From the NCBI RefSeq assembly GCF_003056305.1, contig NZ_PYVX01000003.1, positions 248,001 to 312,000 of the forward strand: a stretch of 64,000 nt of DNA. The letters run 5' to 3'. The translations under genes and the position numbers were made by a program. The notes below the pieces were generated by a model that was not told the origin of the DNA, ran no database searches, and saw only the letters and a list, made by a program, of their open reading frames with translations. Shown piece by piece: positions 44,274-54,597 of this stretch (position 1 is the first letter of the stretch; every line of letters starts with the position of its first letter). The stretch comes from Halomonas denitrificans. Its GTDB lineage: Bacteria > Pseudomonadota > Gammaproteobacteria > Pseudomonadales > Halomonadaceae.

Positions 44274-45442
44274 GGACCTGCCTCGTCAGTGTCGGCGTCG
44301 CGGGCCGGGACCTCGAGGGAGGCCGGCACCGGAAGATTCTCGGGAGAGGGCGGCGCCTCGCCGCCCTCCTTGGCTGCGCGTTTCAGGCCGAAGGCCCAGG
44401 CCAGCACCTCGGCCACGGCGGTGTAGAGGTCCGCCGGGATCTCGGCGTCGAGATCCACGTGGTGGTAGAGCGCCCGGGCCAGCGGCGGGGCCTCCAGCCG
44501 GGGCACGCCGTGCTCCTCGCCGAGCGCGCGGATGCGGGCGGCCACCTCGTCGGCGCCCTTGGCGACGACCCGCGGCGCCGACATGCCGGCCTCCTGGTAC
44601 TCGAGCGCCACGGCGTAGTGGGAGGGGTTGGTGATGATCACGTCGGCCTCCGGCACCTTGCTCATCATGCGGCCGCGGGCCATGGCCTGCTGCTGCTGGC
44701 GGATGCGCCCCTTGACCTGGGGGTCGCCCTCGGACTCCTTGTGCTCGCGCTTCACCTCGTCCTTGCTCATGCGCAGCTTCTTGGCGTGGCTCCACAGCTG
44801 GTAAGGCACGTCGATCAGGATCACCACCAGCAGGGTCAGCACCATCAGCCCGCTGGCCTCGGCGGCCATGCCCATCGCCTTGGCCAGCGCCTGCTGGATC
44901 GGCTGGTCCATCAGCGCCATGAAGTCGCCGCGGTTCAGGTAGAGGAACGTCACGGCCACGCTGCCCACCAGCAGCGACTTGGCGATCGCCTTGGCCAGCT
45001 CCACCAGCGCCTGGACGCCGAACAGCCGCTTCAGGCCCTTGAGCGGGTTGAGCTTGCCCAGCTGCGGCTTGAGCGACTTGGCCGAGATCAGCCAGCCGCC
45101 GAGCAGTGCCGGGGCGACCAGGGCCACCACCGTCAGCAGCAGGAACAGGGGCATCAGGGCGTAGAGCGTGCGCTCGCCGAGGTTCAGGGCGTTGGCGAGC
45201 ATCGGCGTGGTTTCCAGCGCCTGGCGCCGCTCGAACAGGAAGGCCTGCTCCATGACTACGCCCAGCTGGTCGTAGAGCAGGCCGCCCATCGACCAGAGCC
45301 CGGCCACGCCGGCCAGCAGCAGCATGAAGGTGGCCAGCTCCCGGGAACGGGCGACCTGGCCCTCCTCGCGCGACTTCTCCAGTCGTCGAGGGGTGGCCTC
45401 TTCCGTCTTTTCCTGATCGCTGTCTTGGTCGGCCATGGCCAT
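44270..45442 (-). CDS. flhB: Flagellar export switch protein FlhB
   Basis: 390 aa. N-terminus typical (QEKTEEATPRRLEKSREEGQVARSREL), four TM segments, then the cytoplasmic switch domain. The autocleavage site reads NPSH (in ITNPSHYAVAL) instead of the usual NPTH; Asn, Pro and His are kept so cleavage is still expected. The Pro-rich tail is long. It switches export from hook to filament substrates together with FliK. Preceded by a terminator-like structure after cheZ. Confidence 0.96.
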   Translation of the reverse strand: MAMADQDSDQEKTEEATPRRLEKSREEGQVARSRELATFMLLLAGVAGLWSMGGLLYDQLGVVMEQAFLFERRQALETTPMLANALNLGERTLYALMPLFLLLTVVALVAPALLGGWLISAKSLKPQLGKLNPLKGLKRLFGVQALVELAKAIAKSLLVGSVAVTFLYLNRGDFMALMDQPIQQALAKAMGMAAEASGLMVLTLLVVILIDVPYQLWSHAKKLRMSKDEVKREHKESEGDPQVKGRIRQQQQAMARGRMMSKVPEADVIITNPSHYAVALEYQEAGMSAPRVVAKGADEVAARIRALGEEHGVPRLEAPPLARALYHHVDLDAEIPADLYTAVAEVLAWAFGLKRAAKEGGEAPPSPENLPVPASLEVPARDADTDEAGP

Positions 45443-45502
45443 TCACCGGACGGTCGTGCGGACCCTGGCCATTGTGTCGCTGGGGGGGAAGGGGTGATGC
45501 GT

Positions 45503-45545
45503 CAAAAAGGGCCGCTAATCGCGGTCTTATCCGCGACTCTCGGCC
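45503..45545 (-). terminator. Intrinsic terminator between cheZ and flhB
   Basis: On the minus strand an outer stem GGCCG/CGGCC encloses an inner stem TCGCGG/CCGCGA, followed by CTTTTTG. It lies about 30 bp after the cheZ stop and would separate the chemotaxis transcript from flhBAF. Confidence 0.65.
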
Positions 45546-45575
45546 TCTTGGAAACGGCGGGGAGGAGGGGCGAGG

Positions 45576-46268
45576 CTAGAAGCCGAGCTCGTCCAGCAGG
45601 TCGTCGACCTGGTCCTGGCCGGTGACGATGCCCTCGGCCTCGGGCTTGACCTGGGGACCGTTCAACAGCCCCTCCTCGCGCCGCCGGTCGTCGCTGTGCC
45701 ACTGGTCCGCGGCGCGCTTCTGGAGGTCCTCGCGGGCCTTGCCCTGGGGCACGGCGTCGATCAGCACCTGCACCAGCTGGTGCTCGATCTCGCGGATCAC
45801 GTCCATCATCTTCTTGATCACCTGGCCGGTCAGGTCCTGGAAGTCCTGGGCCATCATGATCTCGAGCAGCTCCTGGTGGGTCGCCTGGGTCCGCTGGGGG
45901 ACGTCGCCCAGGTACTGCCGGGTGTCCTGCACGAGCTCGCGCGCCTCGTCGAGCTCCTTGGGCTCGGCGAACCACTGCGCCCAGCGGGCGTCCAGCGCCT
46001 CGGCCCGCTCGCTGAGGTCGTCCTGCAGCGGCTGGGCCCGGTCGATGGCGTTGAGCGCGCGCTCGGCCGCCTGCTCGGTCATGGTCGCCACATAGCTGAG
46101 GCGGTCACGGGCGTCGGGAATCGCCTCGGCGGCCCGCTCGATCTCCTTGTCGAGTCCCAGCTCGCGCATGCTCTCGCGCAGCATGCGCGTCAGTTGCCCG
46201 ATGCGCTGTACCAGCTCGTCGCTGGACTCCTGAGGGGGGTCCTGAGACGGCATCTCGTTGCTCATCAT
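45576..46268 (-). CDS. cheZ: CheY-P phosphatase CheZ
   Basis: 230 aa (two adjacent ATG codons at 46268 and 46265; AAGGAG upstream). Long helical hairpin with the catalytic region [13 protein letters not shown]: Asp143 and Gln147 counted from the second ATG, the E. coli numbers. The C-terminal peptide [10 protein letters not shown] is the CheY-binding helix. It removes phosphate from CheY to reset motor output. Downstream of cheY with a 33-bp gap. Confidence 0.95.
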   Translation of the reverse strand: MMSNEMPSQDPPQESSDELVQRIGQLTRMLRESMRELGLDKEIERAAEAIPDARDRLSYVATMTEQAAERALNAIDRAQPLQDDLSERAEALDARWAQWFAEPKELDEARELVQDTRQYLGDVPQRTQATHQELLEIMMAQDFQDLTGQVIKKMMDVIREIEHQLVQVLIDAVPQGKAREDLQKRAADQWHSDDRRREEGLLNGPQVKPEAEGIVTGQDQVDDLLDELGF

Positions 46269-46301
46269 CCTCGCTCCTTGGTGCCGGGCCTGCCGGCCGC
46301 C

Positions 46302-46691
46302 TTACATGCCCAGTTTTTCGAAGATCTTGTTGAGTTTTTCTTCCAGGGTGGCCGAGGTGAAGGGCTTGACGACATAGCCGTTGGCGCCCGCCTGGGCCGC
46401 CGCGATGATGTTCTCCTTCTTGGCCTCGGCGGTGACCATCAGCACCGGCAGCGCCTTGAGGTCGTCGTCGGCGCGGATCTGCTTGAGCATCTCCAGGCCG
46501 TCGAGGTTGGGCATGTTCCAGTCCGAGACCACGAACTCGAAGCCGCCCGCCTTGAGCTTGTTGAGGGCGTCCTGGCCGTCCTCGGCCTCCTCCACGTTGG
46601 TGAAGCCGAGCTCCTTGAGCAGGCTGCGCACGATGCGGCGCATGGTCGGGAAGTCATCCACCACCAGGATGCTCATGTTCTTGTCTGCCAT
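46302..46691 (-). CDS. cheY: Chemotaxis response regulator CheY
   Basis: 129 aa single receiver domain from ATG 46691 ([14 protein letters not shown]), AGGATATCC upstream. Asp12/Asp13, phospho-acceptor Asp57 (SDWNMPN), Thr87 and Lys109 (VVKPF) at the E. coli positions. When phosphorylated by CheA it binds the flagellar switch. An ATG 21 bp further upstream is less likely. Confidence 0.96.
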   Translation of the reverse strand: MADKNMSILVVDDFPTMRRIVRSLLKELGFTNVEEAEDGQDALNKLKAGGFEFVVSDWNMPNLDGLEMLKQIRADDDLKALPVLMVTAEAKKENIIAAAQAGANGYVVKPFTSATLEEKLNKIFEKLGM

Positions 46692-46723
46692 CGGATATCC
46701 TCTTTCTGTCATGGCATGCGGAA

Positions 46724-46743
46724 GCCGGCACGTCGGTGCCGGC
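46724..46743. other. Intercistronic hairpin before cheY
   Basis: Perfect arms GCCGGCAC/GTGCCGGC with a 4-nt loop between the chemoreceptor and cheY; no T tract. Confidence 0.5.
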
Positions 46744-46762
46744 CGCGTTTACAGCGAACGAA

Positions 46763-48454
46763 TCAGAACTCTTCCCACTCCTCCTCGGCGGCCGCCTGGC
46801 GGGCGGGTCGGCGAGTAGTGGGGGTGCTCGGCCGGTGATCGGCCGCGGGCGCCTCGACGCGCGGGGCGGGCTTGGCCGGCGCGGTGACGCGCTCGCCCTC
46901 GGCCAGCTTGAAGACCGCCACCGCCCGCTCGAGGCGATCGGCCTGCTCTTCCAGGGAGGCGGCGGCGGCCGAGGCCTCCTGCACCAGGGAGGCGTTCTGC
47001 TGGGTCACCTGGTCCATCTGGCCCACGGCCTGGCTGACCTGCTCGATGCCGTCGCTCTGCTCCTGGGAGGCCGCCGAGATCTCGTCCATGATGTCGGTCA
47101 CCCGGCGCACCGAGGTCACCACGTCCTGCATGGTGGTGCCGGCCTGCTCGACCAGCGCCGAGCCCTCCTGCACCTGGCTCACGGAGCCCTCGATCAGCCC
47201 CTTGATCTCCTTGGCGGCATCGGCGCTGCGGCTGGCCAGGTTGCGCACCTCCTCGGCGACGACCGCGAAACCGCGGCCGTGCTCCCCGGCCCGGGCCGCC
47301 TCCACCGAGGCGTTGAGCGCCAGGATGTTGGTCTGGAAGGCGATGGAGTCGATCACCCCGGTGATGTCGGCGACCTTCTGGGAGCTGCCGGCGATGCCGT
47401 GCATGGTCTGCACCACCTGCTCGACCACCTCGCCGCCGCGCTCGGCGGTCTGGGTCGCCTCCTGGGCGAGGCCGTTGGCCTGGCGGGCATTGTCGGCGTT
47501 CTGGCGCACGGTGGCGGTGATCTCCTCCATGCTCGAGGCGGTCTCCTCCAAGGAGGCGGCCTGCTGTTCGGTACGCGAGGAGAGGTCGTTGTTGCCGCTG
47601 GCGATCTCGCGGCTGCCGACGTGGATGGAGCCGCTGCTATCGCGCACGTCGGTGACGATGCGGATCAGGCTCTGCTGCATGTCGCGCATGGCGGTGAAGA
47701 GCTGGCCGATCTCGTTGCGGCTCAGCACCCGGATCTCGCCGGAGAGATCGGCCTTGGCGATCCTCTCCAGGCTCTCCACCGCGACCCGCAGCGGGGTGAT
47801 GACGATGTTGCGCAGGCCCACATAGATCAGGGCTACCAGCAGCGCGACGAGGGCCAGGACGCCCAGCTGGGCGCGCTGGAGCAGGGTCGAGGTGGCCTGA
47901 TGCTCGGCCAGCATCTGCTCGCCGCGCTCATCGGCGTAGCGCACGAACTCGGTGAGCGTCGCATCCTGGGCGTCGGCCGACGCGTCCATCGCTTCCCGCA
48001 GGGCATTGAATTCGGATGTGTTCCACTGTTCCAGGGCCTGGTACTGCCGGCGGGTGAGAGTGAGCATCTCGGCGAAGGTGGCCTCGACCCGGTCGCCGAG
48101 CGCCTGGCCCTGTGCAGTGCGCGGCACGCTGGCGAAGGCCTCGAAGCGCTCCTCGGCGCGGGCGAGCTGATCCGCCGCCGCGGCCCGGTGTACCTCGGCC
48201 TGTGCCTGCTGGCCCAACATGAAGTGGTTGGCCGCCACCTCGAGGTCCAGCAGGGTGCCGGTCATCAACGCATCTGCACGGTTGATCTCGTTGAGCTGGG
48301 CCACGTTGATCTGGTCGAGGGTCGTCAGAGTATTGTCGGCCGAGCGGCTGGTCACCTGCCCCATGATGGCCACCGCGGCGATGAAGGCCACGAAGCAGAC
48401 CAGGACGGCCACCATGGCCGCGTGAATGCTGATGTTGCGCAAGAGACGTGTCAT
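46763..48454 (-). CDS. Methyl-accepting chemotaxis protein (Tar/Tsr-type, four-helix-bundle sensor)
   Basis: 563 aa. TM1 (about 8-32), periplasmic helical domain, TM2 (about 193-215), HAMP, then the signalling domain with tip [28 protein letters not shown]. The C-terminus EEWEEF is an xWxxF pentapeptide, a docking site for CheR/CheB. The ligand is unknown. It lies between cheB and cheY, i.e. inside the adaptation/signalling genes. Confidence 0.94.
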   Translation of the reverse strand: MTRLLRNISIHAAMVAVLVCFVAFIAAVAIMGQVTSRSADNTLTTLDQINVAQLNEINRADALMTGTLLDLEVAANHFMLGQQAQAEVHRAAAADQLARAEERFEAFASVPRTAQGQALGDRVEATFAEMLTLTRRQYQALEQWNTSEFNALREAMDASADAQDATLTEFVRYADERGEQMLAEHQATSTLLQRAQLGVLALVALLVALIYVGLRNIVITPLRVAVESLERIAKADLSGEIRVLSRNEIGQLFTAMRDMQQSLIRIVTDVRDSSGSIHVGSREIASGNNDLSSRTEQQAASLEETASSMEEITATVRQNADNARQANGLAQEATQTAERGGEVVEQVVQTMHGIAGSSQKVADITGVIDSIAFQTNILALNASVEAARAGEHGRGFAVVAEEVRNLASRSADAAKEIKGLIEGSVSQVQEGSALVEQAGTTMQDVVTSVRRVTDIMDEISAASQEQSDGIEQVSQAVGQMDQVTQQNASLVQEASAAAASLEEQADRLERAVAVFKLAEGERVTAPAKPAPRVEAPAADHRPSTPTTRRPARQAAAEEEWEEF

Positions 48455-48479
48455 ACCGGCATTTCCTTCCGTGTGTGGG

Positions 48480-48496
48480 CCGGGCGGCTCGCCCGG
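48480..48496. other. Intercistronic hairpin between cheB and a chemoreceptor
   Basis: Arms CCGGGCG/CGCCCGG with loop GCT, 26 bp upstream of the receptor ATG at 48454; no T tract. Confidence 0.45.
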
Positions 48497-48517
48497 TGAC
48501 GATATGGAGCGCTGCGC

Positions 48518-49579
48518 CTAGACCCGCTGGGCGCGGCCCGAGGCCGCGGCCAGGGAGAGCAGGCGCGGCGCGATCTCTTCCAGGGGCAGTACCTCGCCCG
48601 CCGCGCCCAGGGCGACGGCCTCGCGGGGCATGCCGTAGACCACGCAGCTCGCCTCGTCCTGGGCGAGGGTGGCGGCGCCCGCCTGGCGCATCTCCAGCAG
48701 GCCGGCCGCGCCGTCCTTGCCCATGCCGGTGAGCAGCAAGCCGATGGCGTTGCGCCCCGCCTGGCCGGCGGCGGAGTGGAACAGCACGTCCACCGAGGGG
48801 CGGTGCCGGTTGACCGGCGGGCCGTCGTCGAGCCTGGCGACGTAGTTGGCGCCGCTGCGGGCGAGCTTGAGGTGGGCGTCGCCGGGCGCGATATAGGCGT
48901 GGCCGGGCAGGATGCGCTCGCCGTCGGCGGCCTCCTTGACGCTGATCTGGCACAGGCGGTCGAGGCGCTCGGCGAACGAGCGGGTGAAGCCCCCCGGCAT
49001 GTGCTGGGTGATCAGGATCGCCGGGCTGTTGGCCGGCAGCGGCTCGAGCACCTGGCGGATCGCCTCGGTGCCCCCGGTGGAGGCGCCGATGATGATCAGC
49101 TTCTCGCTGGAGACCATCGGCGCCTTGAGCGGCTGGGGGCCGGGCGTATTCGGGCGGCGTGCCTGGCGCGGCCGCGAGCGTGCCGCGGCGCGCAGCTTCT
49201 CGGCGATCTCCGTGGCGTACTCCATCATGCCGTGGCGGATGCCGAGCGACGGCTTGGCCACGAAGTCCAGGGCGCCGAGCTCCAGGGCGCGCAGCGTCAC
49301 CTCGGAGCCGGACTGGGTCAGCGAGGAGACCATCAGCACCGGCATGGGGCGAAGGCGCATCAGGCGCTCGAGGAAGTCGAGGCCGTCCATGCGCGGCATC
49401 TCCACGTCCAGCGTCAGCACGTCGGGGTTGTGGCGCTTGATCAGGTCGCGGGCCACCAGGGGGTCGGGGGCCACGGCCACGACCTCCATGTCCGGCTGCT
49501 GGTTGATGATGTCCGTCAGCAGGTCGCGTATCAGCGCCGAGTCATCGACACACAGCACCTTGATGGGTTTGGCGCTCAA
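48518..49579 (-). CDS. cheB: Chemotaxis protein-glutamate methylesterase CheB
   Basis: 353 aa. The N-terminal receiver has VDDS (11-14) and Asp58 ([10 protein letters not shown]). The C-terminal esterase has catalytic Ser in [12 protein letters not shown], His in [16 protein letters not shown] and Asp in GMGKDGAAG. It demethylates and deamidates receptor glutamates when phosphorylated by CheA. Follows cheR with a 91-bp gap. Confidence 0.96.
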   Translation of the reverse strand: MSAKPIKVLCVDDSALIRDLLTDIINQQPDMEVVAVAPDPLVARDLIKRHNPDVLTLDVEMPRMDGLDFLERLMRLRPMPVLMVSSLTQSGSEVTLRALELGALDFVAKPSLGIRHGMMEYATEIAEKLRAAARSRPRQARRPNTPGPQPLKAPMVSSEKLIIIGASTGGTEAIRQVLEPLPANSPAILITQHMPGGFTRSFAERLDRLCQISVKEAADGERILPGHAYIAPGDAHLKLARSGANYVARLDDGPPVNRHRPSVDVLFHSAAGQAGRNAIGLLLTGMGKDGAAGLLEMRQAGAATLAQDEASCVVYGMPREAVALGAAGEVLPLEEIAPRLLSLAAASGRAQRV

Positions 49580-49670
49580 GGGATCTCTCCTGTTGTCTGG
49601 CGGCCCGCGGGGTGGCCGCGCGGACCGACCATGCCACCTCTATCGGCCGCGGGCGGCAGGACTTTAGCGG

Positions 49671-50561
49671 TCAGCGCACGGACGCCCGGGTATAGACGGT
49701 CTGGCCGCGCAGGCGGAAGGCGTCGGTGATGTAGGAAAAGCTCTCGGAGTGGCCGGCGAACAGCAGGCCGTCGGGCTTGAGCAGCGGCGCGAAGCGCTCG
49801 AGGATCCGCTTCTGGGTCGTCTTGTCGAAGTAGATCATGGTGTTGCGACAGAAGATCGCATCGAAGGGGCCGCTCACCGGCCACTGGGGGGCGAGCAGGT
49901 TGAGCGGCTGGAACTCGATCATGCTGGCCACCTCCGGGCGAACCCGGGCGAAGCCCTTGTGCTCCCCCTTGCCGCGCTGGAAGAAGCGCTTGGTGCGCGC
50001 CTCGTCGAGCTTGCACACCTGCTCCAGGGGGTAGATGCCGGCCCGGGCCCGGGCCAGGGCATCGGTGTCGATGTCGGTCGCCACGATCTCGGCCTGGGCG
50101 GCGCGCGAGCCCAGCGTCTCCATCAGCGTCATGGCGATGGAATAGGGTTCCTCGCCGGTCGAGGCCGCGGCACACCAGACCCGCACCCTGCCCGGACGCG
50201 CCCTGACGTGCTCGGCGAGCAGCGGGAAGTGGTGCGCCTCGCGGAAGAAGGCCGTGAGGTTGGTGGTCAGCGCATTGGTGAAGGCCTCCCACTCGCGCGC
50301 CTCGGGCTGTCGCTCGAGGCGCGCCAGGTAGTCGGCGAAGCGAATCAGGCCGTGGTGACGCAGGCGCTTCGCCAGGCGGCTGTAGACCATCTCGCGCTTG
50401 TGCTCGGCGAGCACGATGCCCGCCCGCTGGTAGATCAGCTGGCGGATCCTGGCGAAATCGGTGTCGGTCAGCTCGAGATCACGCTCGAGCCGACCCCCTC
50501 CCCAGCCGCCCTCTTCCGGTGGCATCTCGACGCGTTGGGGCTCGTTCAAAATTCCTCCCAC
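49671..50561 (-). CDS. cheR: Chemotaxis receptor methyltransferase CheR
   Basis: SAM-dependent methyltransferase, up to 296 aa. The start is uncertain: GTG 50561 overlaps the end of the Aer-like receptor by 16 bp; ATG 50525 (MPPEEGGW) gives 284 aa but has a weaker ribosome site. N-terminal helical domain, then the Rossmann fold with [31 protein letters not shown] and [20 protein letters not shown] is the family loop. A beta-subdomain for pentapeptide binding is present, fitting the xWxxF tails of three receptors nearby. Confidence 0.95.
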   Translation of the reverse strand: MGGILNEPQRVEMPPEEGGWGGGRLERDLELTDTDFARIRQLIYQRAGIVLAEHKREMVYSRLAKRLRHHGLIRFADYLARLERQPEAREWEAFTNALTTNLTAFFREAHHFPLLAEHVRARPGRVRVWCAAASTGEEPYSIAMTLMETLGSRAAQAEIVATDIDTDALARARAGIYPLEQVCKLDEARTKRFFQRGKGEHKGFARVRPEVASMIEFQPLNLLAPQWPVSGPFDAIFCRNTMIYFDKTTQKRILERFAPLLKPDGLLFAGHSESFSYITDAFRLRGQTVYTRASVR

Positions 50562-52726
50562 TCCTCGACGGTCTCCGGCTGGCGGGCCGGCGGCCGGTGC
50601 GTGACCGGCTCGGCATCACGGCCGGAGGGTGATGATGTGGACGCGGCTGAGGACGCGGAACGTGCCCGCCGCTCGGCCAGGGAGGGCGCCCGCTCCGGAC
50701 CCGCGCCGCGCAGGCGGAAGGCGGCGATGGCCGTGCCCAGCAGGTCGGCCTGGTGCTCGAGTTCGCCGGCGGCCCGTGCGGTGGCCTGTACCCGTTCGGC
50801 GTTCTGCTGGGTCACCTGGTCCATCTCCACCACCGCCTGGTTGATCTGGCCGATCCCGTTGCTCTGCTCCTCGGAGGCGGCGGTGATCTCGCCCATGATG
50901 TCGTTGACCCGGGTGGAGGCCTCGAGGACGGCATTGAGGGAGCTCTCCGCCCGGCGCACCAGCTCGGCGCCGTCGTCGATCTGGCGGGACGAGCCGTCGA
51001 TCAGCTCGCGGATCTCGCTGGCGGCGTCGGCGCTGCGGCCGGCTAGCTTGCGCACCTCGCCGGCCACCACCGCGAAGCCGCGCCCCTGCTCGCCGGCGCG
51101 TGCCGCCTCCACCGAGGCGTTGAGCGCCAGGATGTTGGTCTGGAAGGCGATGGAGTCGATGACGTTGATGATCTCGGTCATCTTGCGCGAGCCGGCGGTG
51201 ATCTCGCCCATGGTCTCGACGACCTGGTGCATCAGCGCGCCGGTCTCCTGGGTGCGCTCGGCGTTCTCGGAGGCCAGGCCGCTGGCCTGGCGGGCGTTGT
51301 CCGAGTTGTGCTGCACGGTGGTGGTCATCTCCTCCATGCTGGAGGCGGTCTGCTGCAGCGAGGCGGCCTGCTGTTCGGTGCGCGCGGAGAGGTCCTCGTT
51401 GCCCGAGGCGATGTCCCGGGCCGCCGGGGTCACCACGCGAATGCCGCTGTTGACGTCGCCGACGATGCTGCCGAGGCTCTTGCGCATGATGTCCAGCGCC
51501 TCCAGCAGGTGGCCGAGCTCGTCGCGCCGGCGCGGCGGCACGTCGGCGGCGAGGTTGCCCGAGGCGATCTGCAGCGTGAAGGCGCGGGCGTCATGCAGCG
51601 GGCGCAGCATGGCGCGCAGGGTCAGCACACCGATCACGATCAGCGCCAGCAGGCCGAGGGCCAGCATGCCGGCCTGGGCCATCAGCATCTGCCGCTGCTC
51701 GGTGCGGGCCTCGTCGGCCAGCATCGCCGCACCGGCCTGCTTGCTCTCGATCAGCGCGTTCACCTCCTCGGAGAGCGCCTCGCCCATCGCCTGCATCTCC
51801 TCGATGTGCGGCGGCAGGCTGGTGAACATCTCGAACTTCTCCTCGGTCTGGAACAGCGAGACGGCGCGTCCCAGGCCCTCCTCGAGGTAGCGGGTCAGCG
51901 CCGCATCGAAGACGTCGGCCTCGCCGCCCTGGTTGACCTCCCGGGCCCGATAGTCGCTCCAGATCGCCGCCAGCGAGGCCTTTGTCTCCTCGAGCCGCGC
52001 GGCGTTCTGCTCCTGGTTCTCGATCAGCTCGAAGCGCTTGCCGCGGGCCAGCCGCTGGTGAGCGCGGGTGGCGAGCTGGTCGATCTGCTGCAGGCGGGCG
52101 ACGTCCTGCAGGCCGTCGCGGTCCAGGGTCTGCAGCCGCTCGCCGGAGACCTGCAGCCCGTAGAGCCCCATGGCGCCGCTCGCCGAGAGCAGCAGGCCGG
52201 CCACCGCCACCATGGTCACCACCCGGGCCCGCAGGGTGCGCAGGTTGAGGCGCGACAGGCGGCCGGCCAGCCCGCGGCGGCGCAGCTGGCCGCGATCCAG
52301 CAGGTAGCGGCGACCCTTGCCCGCGCGGATCAGGGCGTAGGCCTTTTCGGCCTTTTCGACCGCCTCGGGGCTGGGCTTGACCCGTACCGAGGCGTAGCCG
52401 ACGACCTCGCCGTCCTCGACCACCGGCGAGACGCTCGCCTCCACCCAGTAGTGGTCGCCGCTCTTGTGGCGGTTCTTGACCAGCCCCTTCCAGTGCTCCC
52501 CGGCCGCCAGGGTATCCCAGAGGTCCTGGTAGGCCGCCTCGGGCATGTCGGGGTGGCGCACCAGGTTGTGGGGCGCGCCGATCAGCTCTTCCTGAGAGAA
52601 GCCGCTGACCTCGATGAAGGCCGGGTTGGCGTAGGTGATGCGCCCCTTGAGATCCGTGCGCGAGATCAGGAAGTGCTCGTCTTGGAGCGGGCGTTCCCGC
52701 TGGGTGACCGGCTGGTTGTTACGCAT
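50546..52726 (-). CDS. Aer-like chemoreceptor with N-terminal PAS domain plus extracytoplasmic region
   Basis: 726 aa. Residues 1-130 are a PAS domain of the Aer type ([63 protein letters not shown]). Then a basic linker, TM (about 175-195), a helical periplasmic stretch of roughly 150 residues, a second TM, HAMP and the signalling domain ([18 protein letters not shown]). The tail EEWEEF is a CheR/CheB tether. Aer itself has only a short periplasmic loop, so this receptor may combine internal redox or energy sensing with an external input. Confidence 0.92.
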   Translation of the reverse strand: MRNNQPVTQRERPLQDEHFLISRTDLKGRITYANPAFIEVSGFSQEELIGAPHNLVRHPDMPEAAYQDLWDTLAAGEHWKGLVKNRHKSGDHYWVEASVSPVVEDGEVVGYASVRVKPSPEAVEKAEKAYALIRAGKGRRYLLDRGQLRRRGLAGRLSRLNLRTLRARVVTMVAVAGLLLSASGAMGLYGLQVSGERLQTLDRDGLQDVARLQQIDQLATRAHQRLARGKRFELIENQEQNAARLEETKASLAAIWSDYRAREVNQGGEADVFDAALTRYLEEGLGRAVSLFQTEEKFEMFTSLPPHIEEMQAMGEALSEEVNALIESKQAGAAMLADEARTEQRQMLMAQAGMLALGLLALIVIGVLTLRAMLRPLHDARAFTLQIASGNLAADVPPRRRDELGHLLEALDIMRKSLGSIVGDVNSGIRVVTPAARDIASGNEDLSARTEQQAASLQQTASSMEEMTTTVQHNSDNARQASGLASENAERTQETGALMHQVVETMGEITAGSRKMTEIINVIDSIAFQTNILALNASVEAARAGEQGRGFAVVAGEVRKLAGRSADAASEIRELIDGSSRQIDDGAELVRRAESSLNAVLEASTRVNDIMGEITAASEEQSNGIGQINQAVVEMDQVTQQNAERVQATARAAGELEHQADLLGTAIAAFRLRGAGPERAPSLAERRARSASSAASTSSPSGRDAEPVTHRPPARQPETVEEWEEF

Positions 52727-52810
52727 GCGATATCCCCTGCTGAGGTAATTGGCTAGGCGTTTTAATTTTTATGGTCTGCCGCCGCTGGCGGCCTCGCGAC
52801 CCGGGGCGCG

Positions 52811-54544
52811 TCAGAACGACTCCCACTCGTCGTCACGCGCTTCCTGCCCGTCGTGTTTCTGGTGCGTGACGCGTCGCTCCGGCGCCTGGGCCGGCATCAG
52901 CGACGGCATCCAGCGCGCCAGGCCGTTGCTCTCGGCGGCGTCCGCGGAACCCTCGCTCTCGGAGGCGGCGTCCGCCTGGCCGATCCGGAAGCGCGTGACG
53001 GCGACCTTGAGCCGGCTGGCCTCGGCCTCCAGCTGGTTGGCGGAACTGGCCGCCTGCTGGACGAGCTCGGCATTCTGCTGGGTGACCTGATCCATCTGGG
53101 TGACGGCCTCGTTGACCTGGGAGATGCCGTTGCTCTGCTCGCTGGAGGCGGCGGCGATCTCGTCCATGATGTCGCTGACCCGCTGCACCGCCTGGACGAT
53201 CTCCTCCATGGTCTGGCCGGCCTGGTCGACGCGGGCGGTGCCGGCATCGACCTGCTGGACCGAGGCCTGGATCAGGCCGCGGATCTCGCTGGCGGCATCG
53301 GCGCTGCGGCTGGCCAGGCTGCGCACCTCCTGGGCGACCACGGCGAAGCCGCGGCCGTGCTCGCCGGCCCGGGCCGCCTCCACCGAGGCGTTGAGCGCCA
53401 GGATGTTGGTCTGGAAGGCGATGGCATCGATGGTGCCGATGATCTCCGCGACCCGGTGGGAGCCCTGGCTGATCTCGTGCATGGTGGCGACCACCTCGCC
53501 GACCACCTCGCCGCCCTGGCGGGCGGTGCGGGTGGCCTCGGCGGCGAGCTGGCTGGCCTGCTGGGCGTTCTCGGCGTTCTGCCCCACGGTGGAGGAGAGC
53601 TCCTCCATGCTGGAGGCGGTCTCCTCCAGGGACGCGGCCTGCTGCTCGGTACGCGAGGAGAGGTCGTTGTTGCCGCTGGCGATGCGCTGGGAGCCCTGGT
53701 AGATCGCCTCGCCGCTGGAGCGTACCCGGCCCACGGTCTCGGCGAGACCGTGCTGCATCTGCGCAAGCGAGGCGTAGAGCCGCCCGATCTCGTTGTTGCC
53801 CCGGCGCGGGATCTCCTGGGCGAGGTCGCCTTGCTCCATGCGCTCGAAGTAGCCGACCAGCCGGCCCAGCGGACGGATGACGTTGACGGTCACGCCACAC
53901 AGCACGCCGACGATGGTCAGGGCGGCGATGATCAGGGCGGCGATCATCAGCAGCTGCAGCAGGCCGACCTGGTCGAAGAAGCCGCTGTAGAGGGCGCGGC
54001 CGTTCTGCTCGGCGCTGACGAAGAAGGTCACCGCATCGTCGTAGAAGGCCTGGGTGAGCGTCTCCACCTCGCCATGCAGGTTGGAGAAGGCCTCGGCGCT
54101 GCCCTCGGCCAGCGCCTGCTGCTGCGGCCGCAGCCCCTCGTTCATCAGCGCCGTGAAGCTCGCCTCCACCGCCGCGATCCTGGTCTGCTGCTCGGCCTGA
54201 CGCGGCAGGGCGAGGAACTCCTGGAAGGTCGCCTCGACCGCGTCGAGCTCCTCGCTCACCGCCTCGGCCTCGGCCTTCACCGCCTCCCGCTCGTCGGGCC
54301 AGACGGCCTGGGCGAGGCGCGCGTGGAGGTTGCGCAGCTCCATCTGTGTGAACAGCATCTGGGTATTGGTGCGATTCAGCGCCGAGACCTGATCCACGTT
54401 GACCCGGTTGAGGGTCTGCAGCGACTCCTCGCTGTAGCGCACGCTGTAGAGGCCCAGGCCGCTCAGCACCAGGATCAGGGCGGCGAAGACCGCGAGCACC
54501 AGGCTCCAGCTGACCCGAACGGTCATGTTGTCGAGAAGCTTCAC
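52811..54544 (-). CDS. Methyl-accepting chemotaxis protein (Tar-type)
   Basis: 577 aa. TM1 (about 10-30), periplasmic four-helix-bundle-like domain, TM2 (about 190-212), HAMP and the signalling domain with tip [29 protein letters not shown]-terminus DDEWESF, an xWxxF-type tether. Close in layout to the receptor at 46763-48454, perhaps a duplication. Ligand unknown. A GC-rich hairpin precedes it. Confidence 0.94.
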   Translation of the reverse strand: MKLLDNMTVRVSWSLVLAVFAALILVLSGLGLYSVRYSEESLQTLNRVNVDQVSALNRTNTQMLFTQMELRNLHARLAQAVWPDEREAVKAEAEAVSEELDAVEATFQEFLALPRQAEQQTRIAAVEASFTALMNEGLRPQQQALAEGSAEAFSNLHGEVETLTQAFYDDAVTFFVSAEQNGRALYSGFFDQVGLLQLLMIAALIIAALTIVGVLCGVTVNVIRPLGRLVGYFERMEQGDLAQEIPRRGNNEIGRLYASLAQMQHGLAETVGRVRSSGEAIYQGSQRIASGNNDLSSRTEQQAASLEETASSMEELSSTVGQNAENAQQASQLAAEATRTARQGGEVVGEVVATMHEISQGSHRVAEIIGTIDAIAFQTNILALNASVEAARAGEHGRGFAVVAQEVRSLASRSADAASEIRGLIQASVQQVDAGTARVDQAGQTMEEIVQAVQRVSDIMDEIAAASSEQSNGISQVNEAVTQMDQVTQQNAELVQQAASSANQLEAEASRLKVAVTRFRIGQADAASESEGSADAAESNGLARWMPSLMPAQAPERRVTHQKHDGQEARDDEWESF

Positions 54545-54561
54545 ACGATTCTCCTGTGGTC

Positions 54562-54579
54562 GGGCGGCCGCGGCCGCCC
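54562..54579. other. Perfect palindrome between two chemoreceptor genes
   Basis: GGGCGGCCG followed directly by CGGCCGCCC, an 18-bp perfect palindrome 17 bp before the receptor ATG at 54544. No T tract. Confidence 0.5.
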
Positions 54580-54597
54580 CGGTGATCGAAGGGCCGG

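Noticed and set aside
42087..44426. Long plus-strand open frame opposite flhA
   Set aside because: Antisense shadow of flhA with His/Asp/Gln-rich low-complexity translation and no ribosome site or family features.
52746..52771. Possible sigma-28 site before the Aer-like receptor (TAAAAATT-N10-GCCAATTA)
   Set aside because: Spacing is one base short and the -10 is poor; the AT patch alone explains the partial match, so it is not listed as a promoter.
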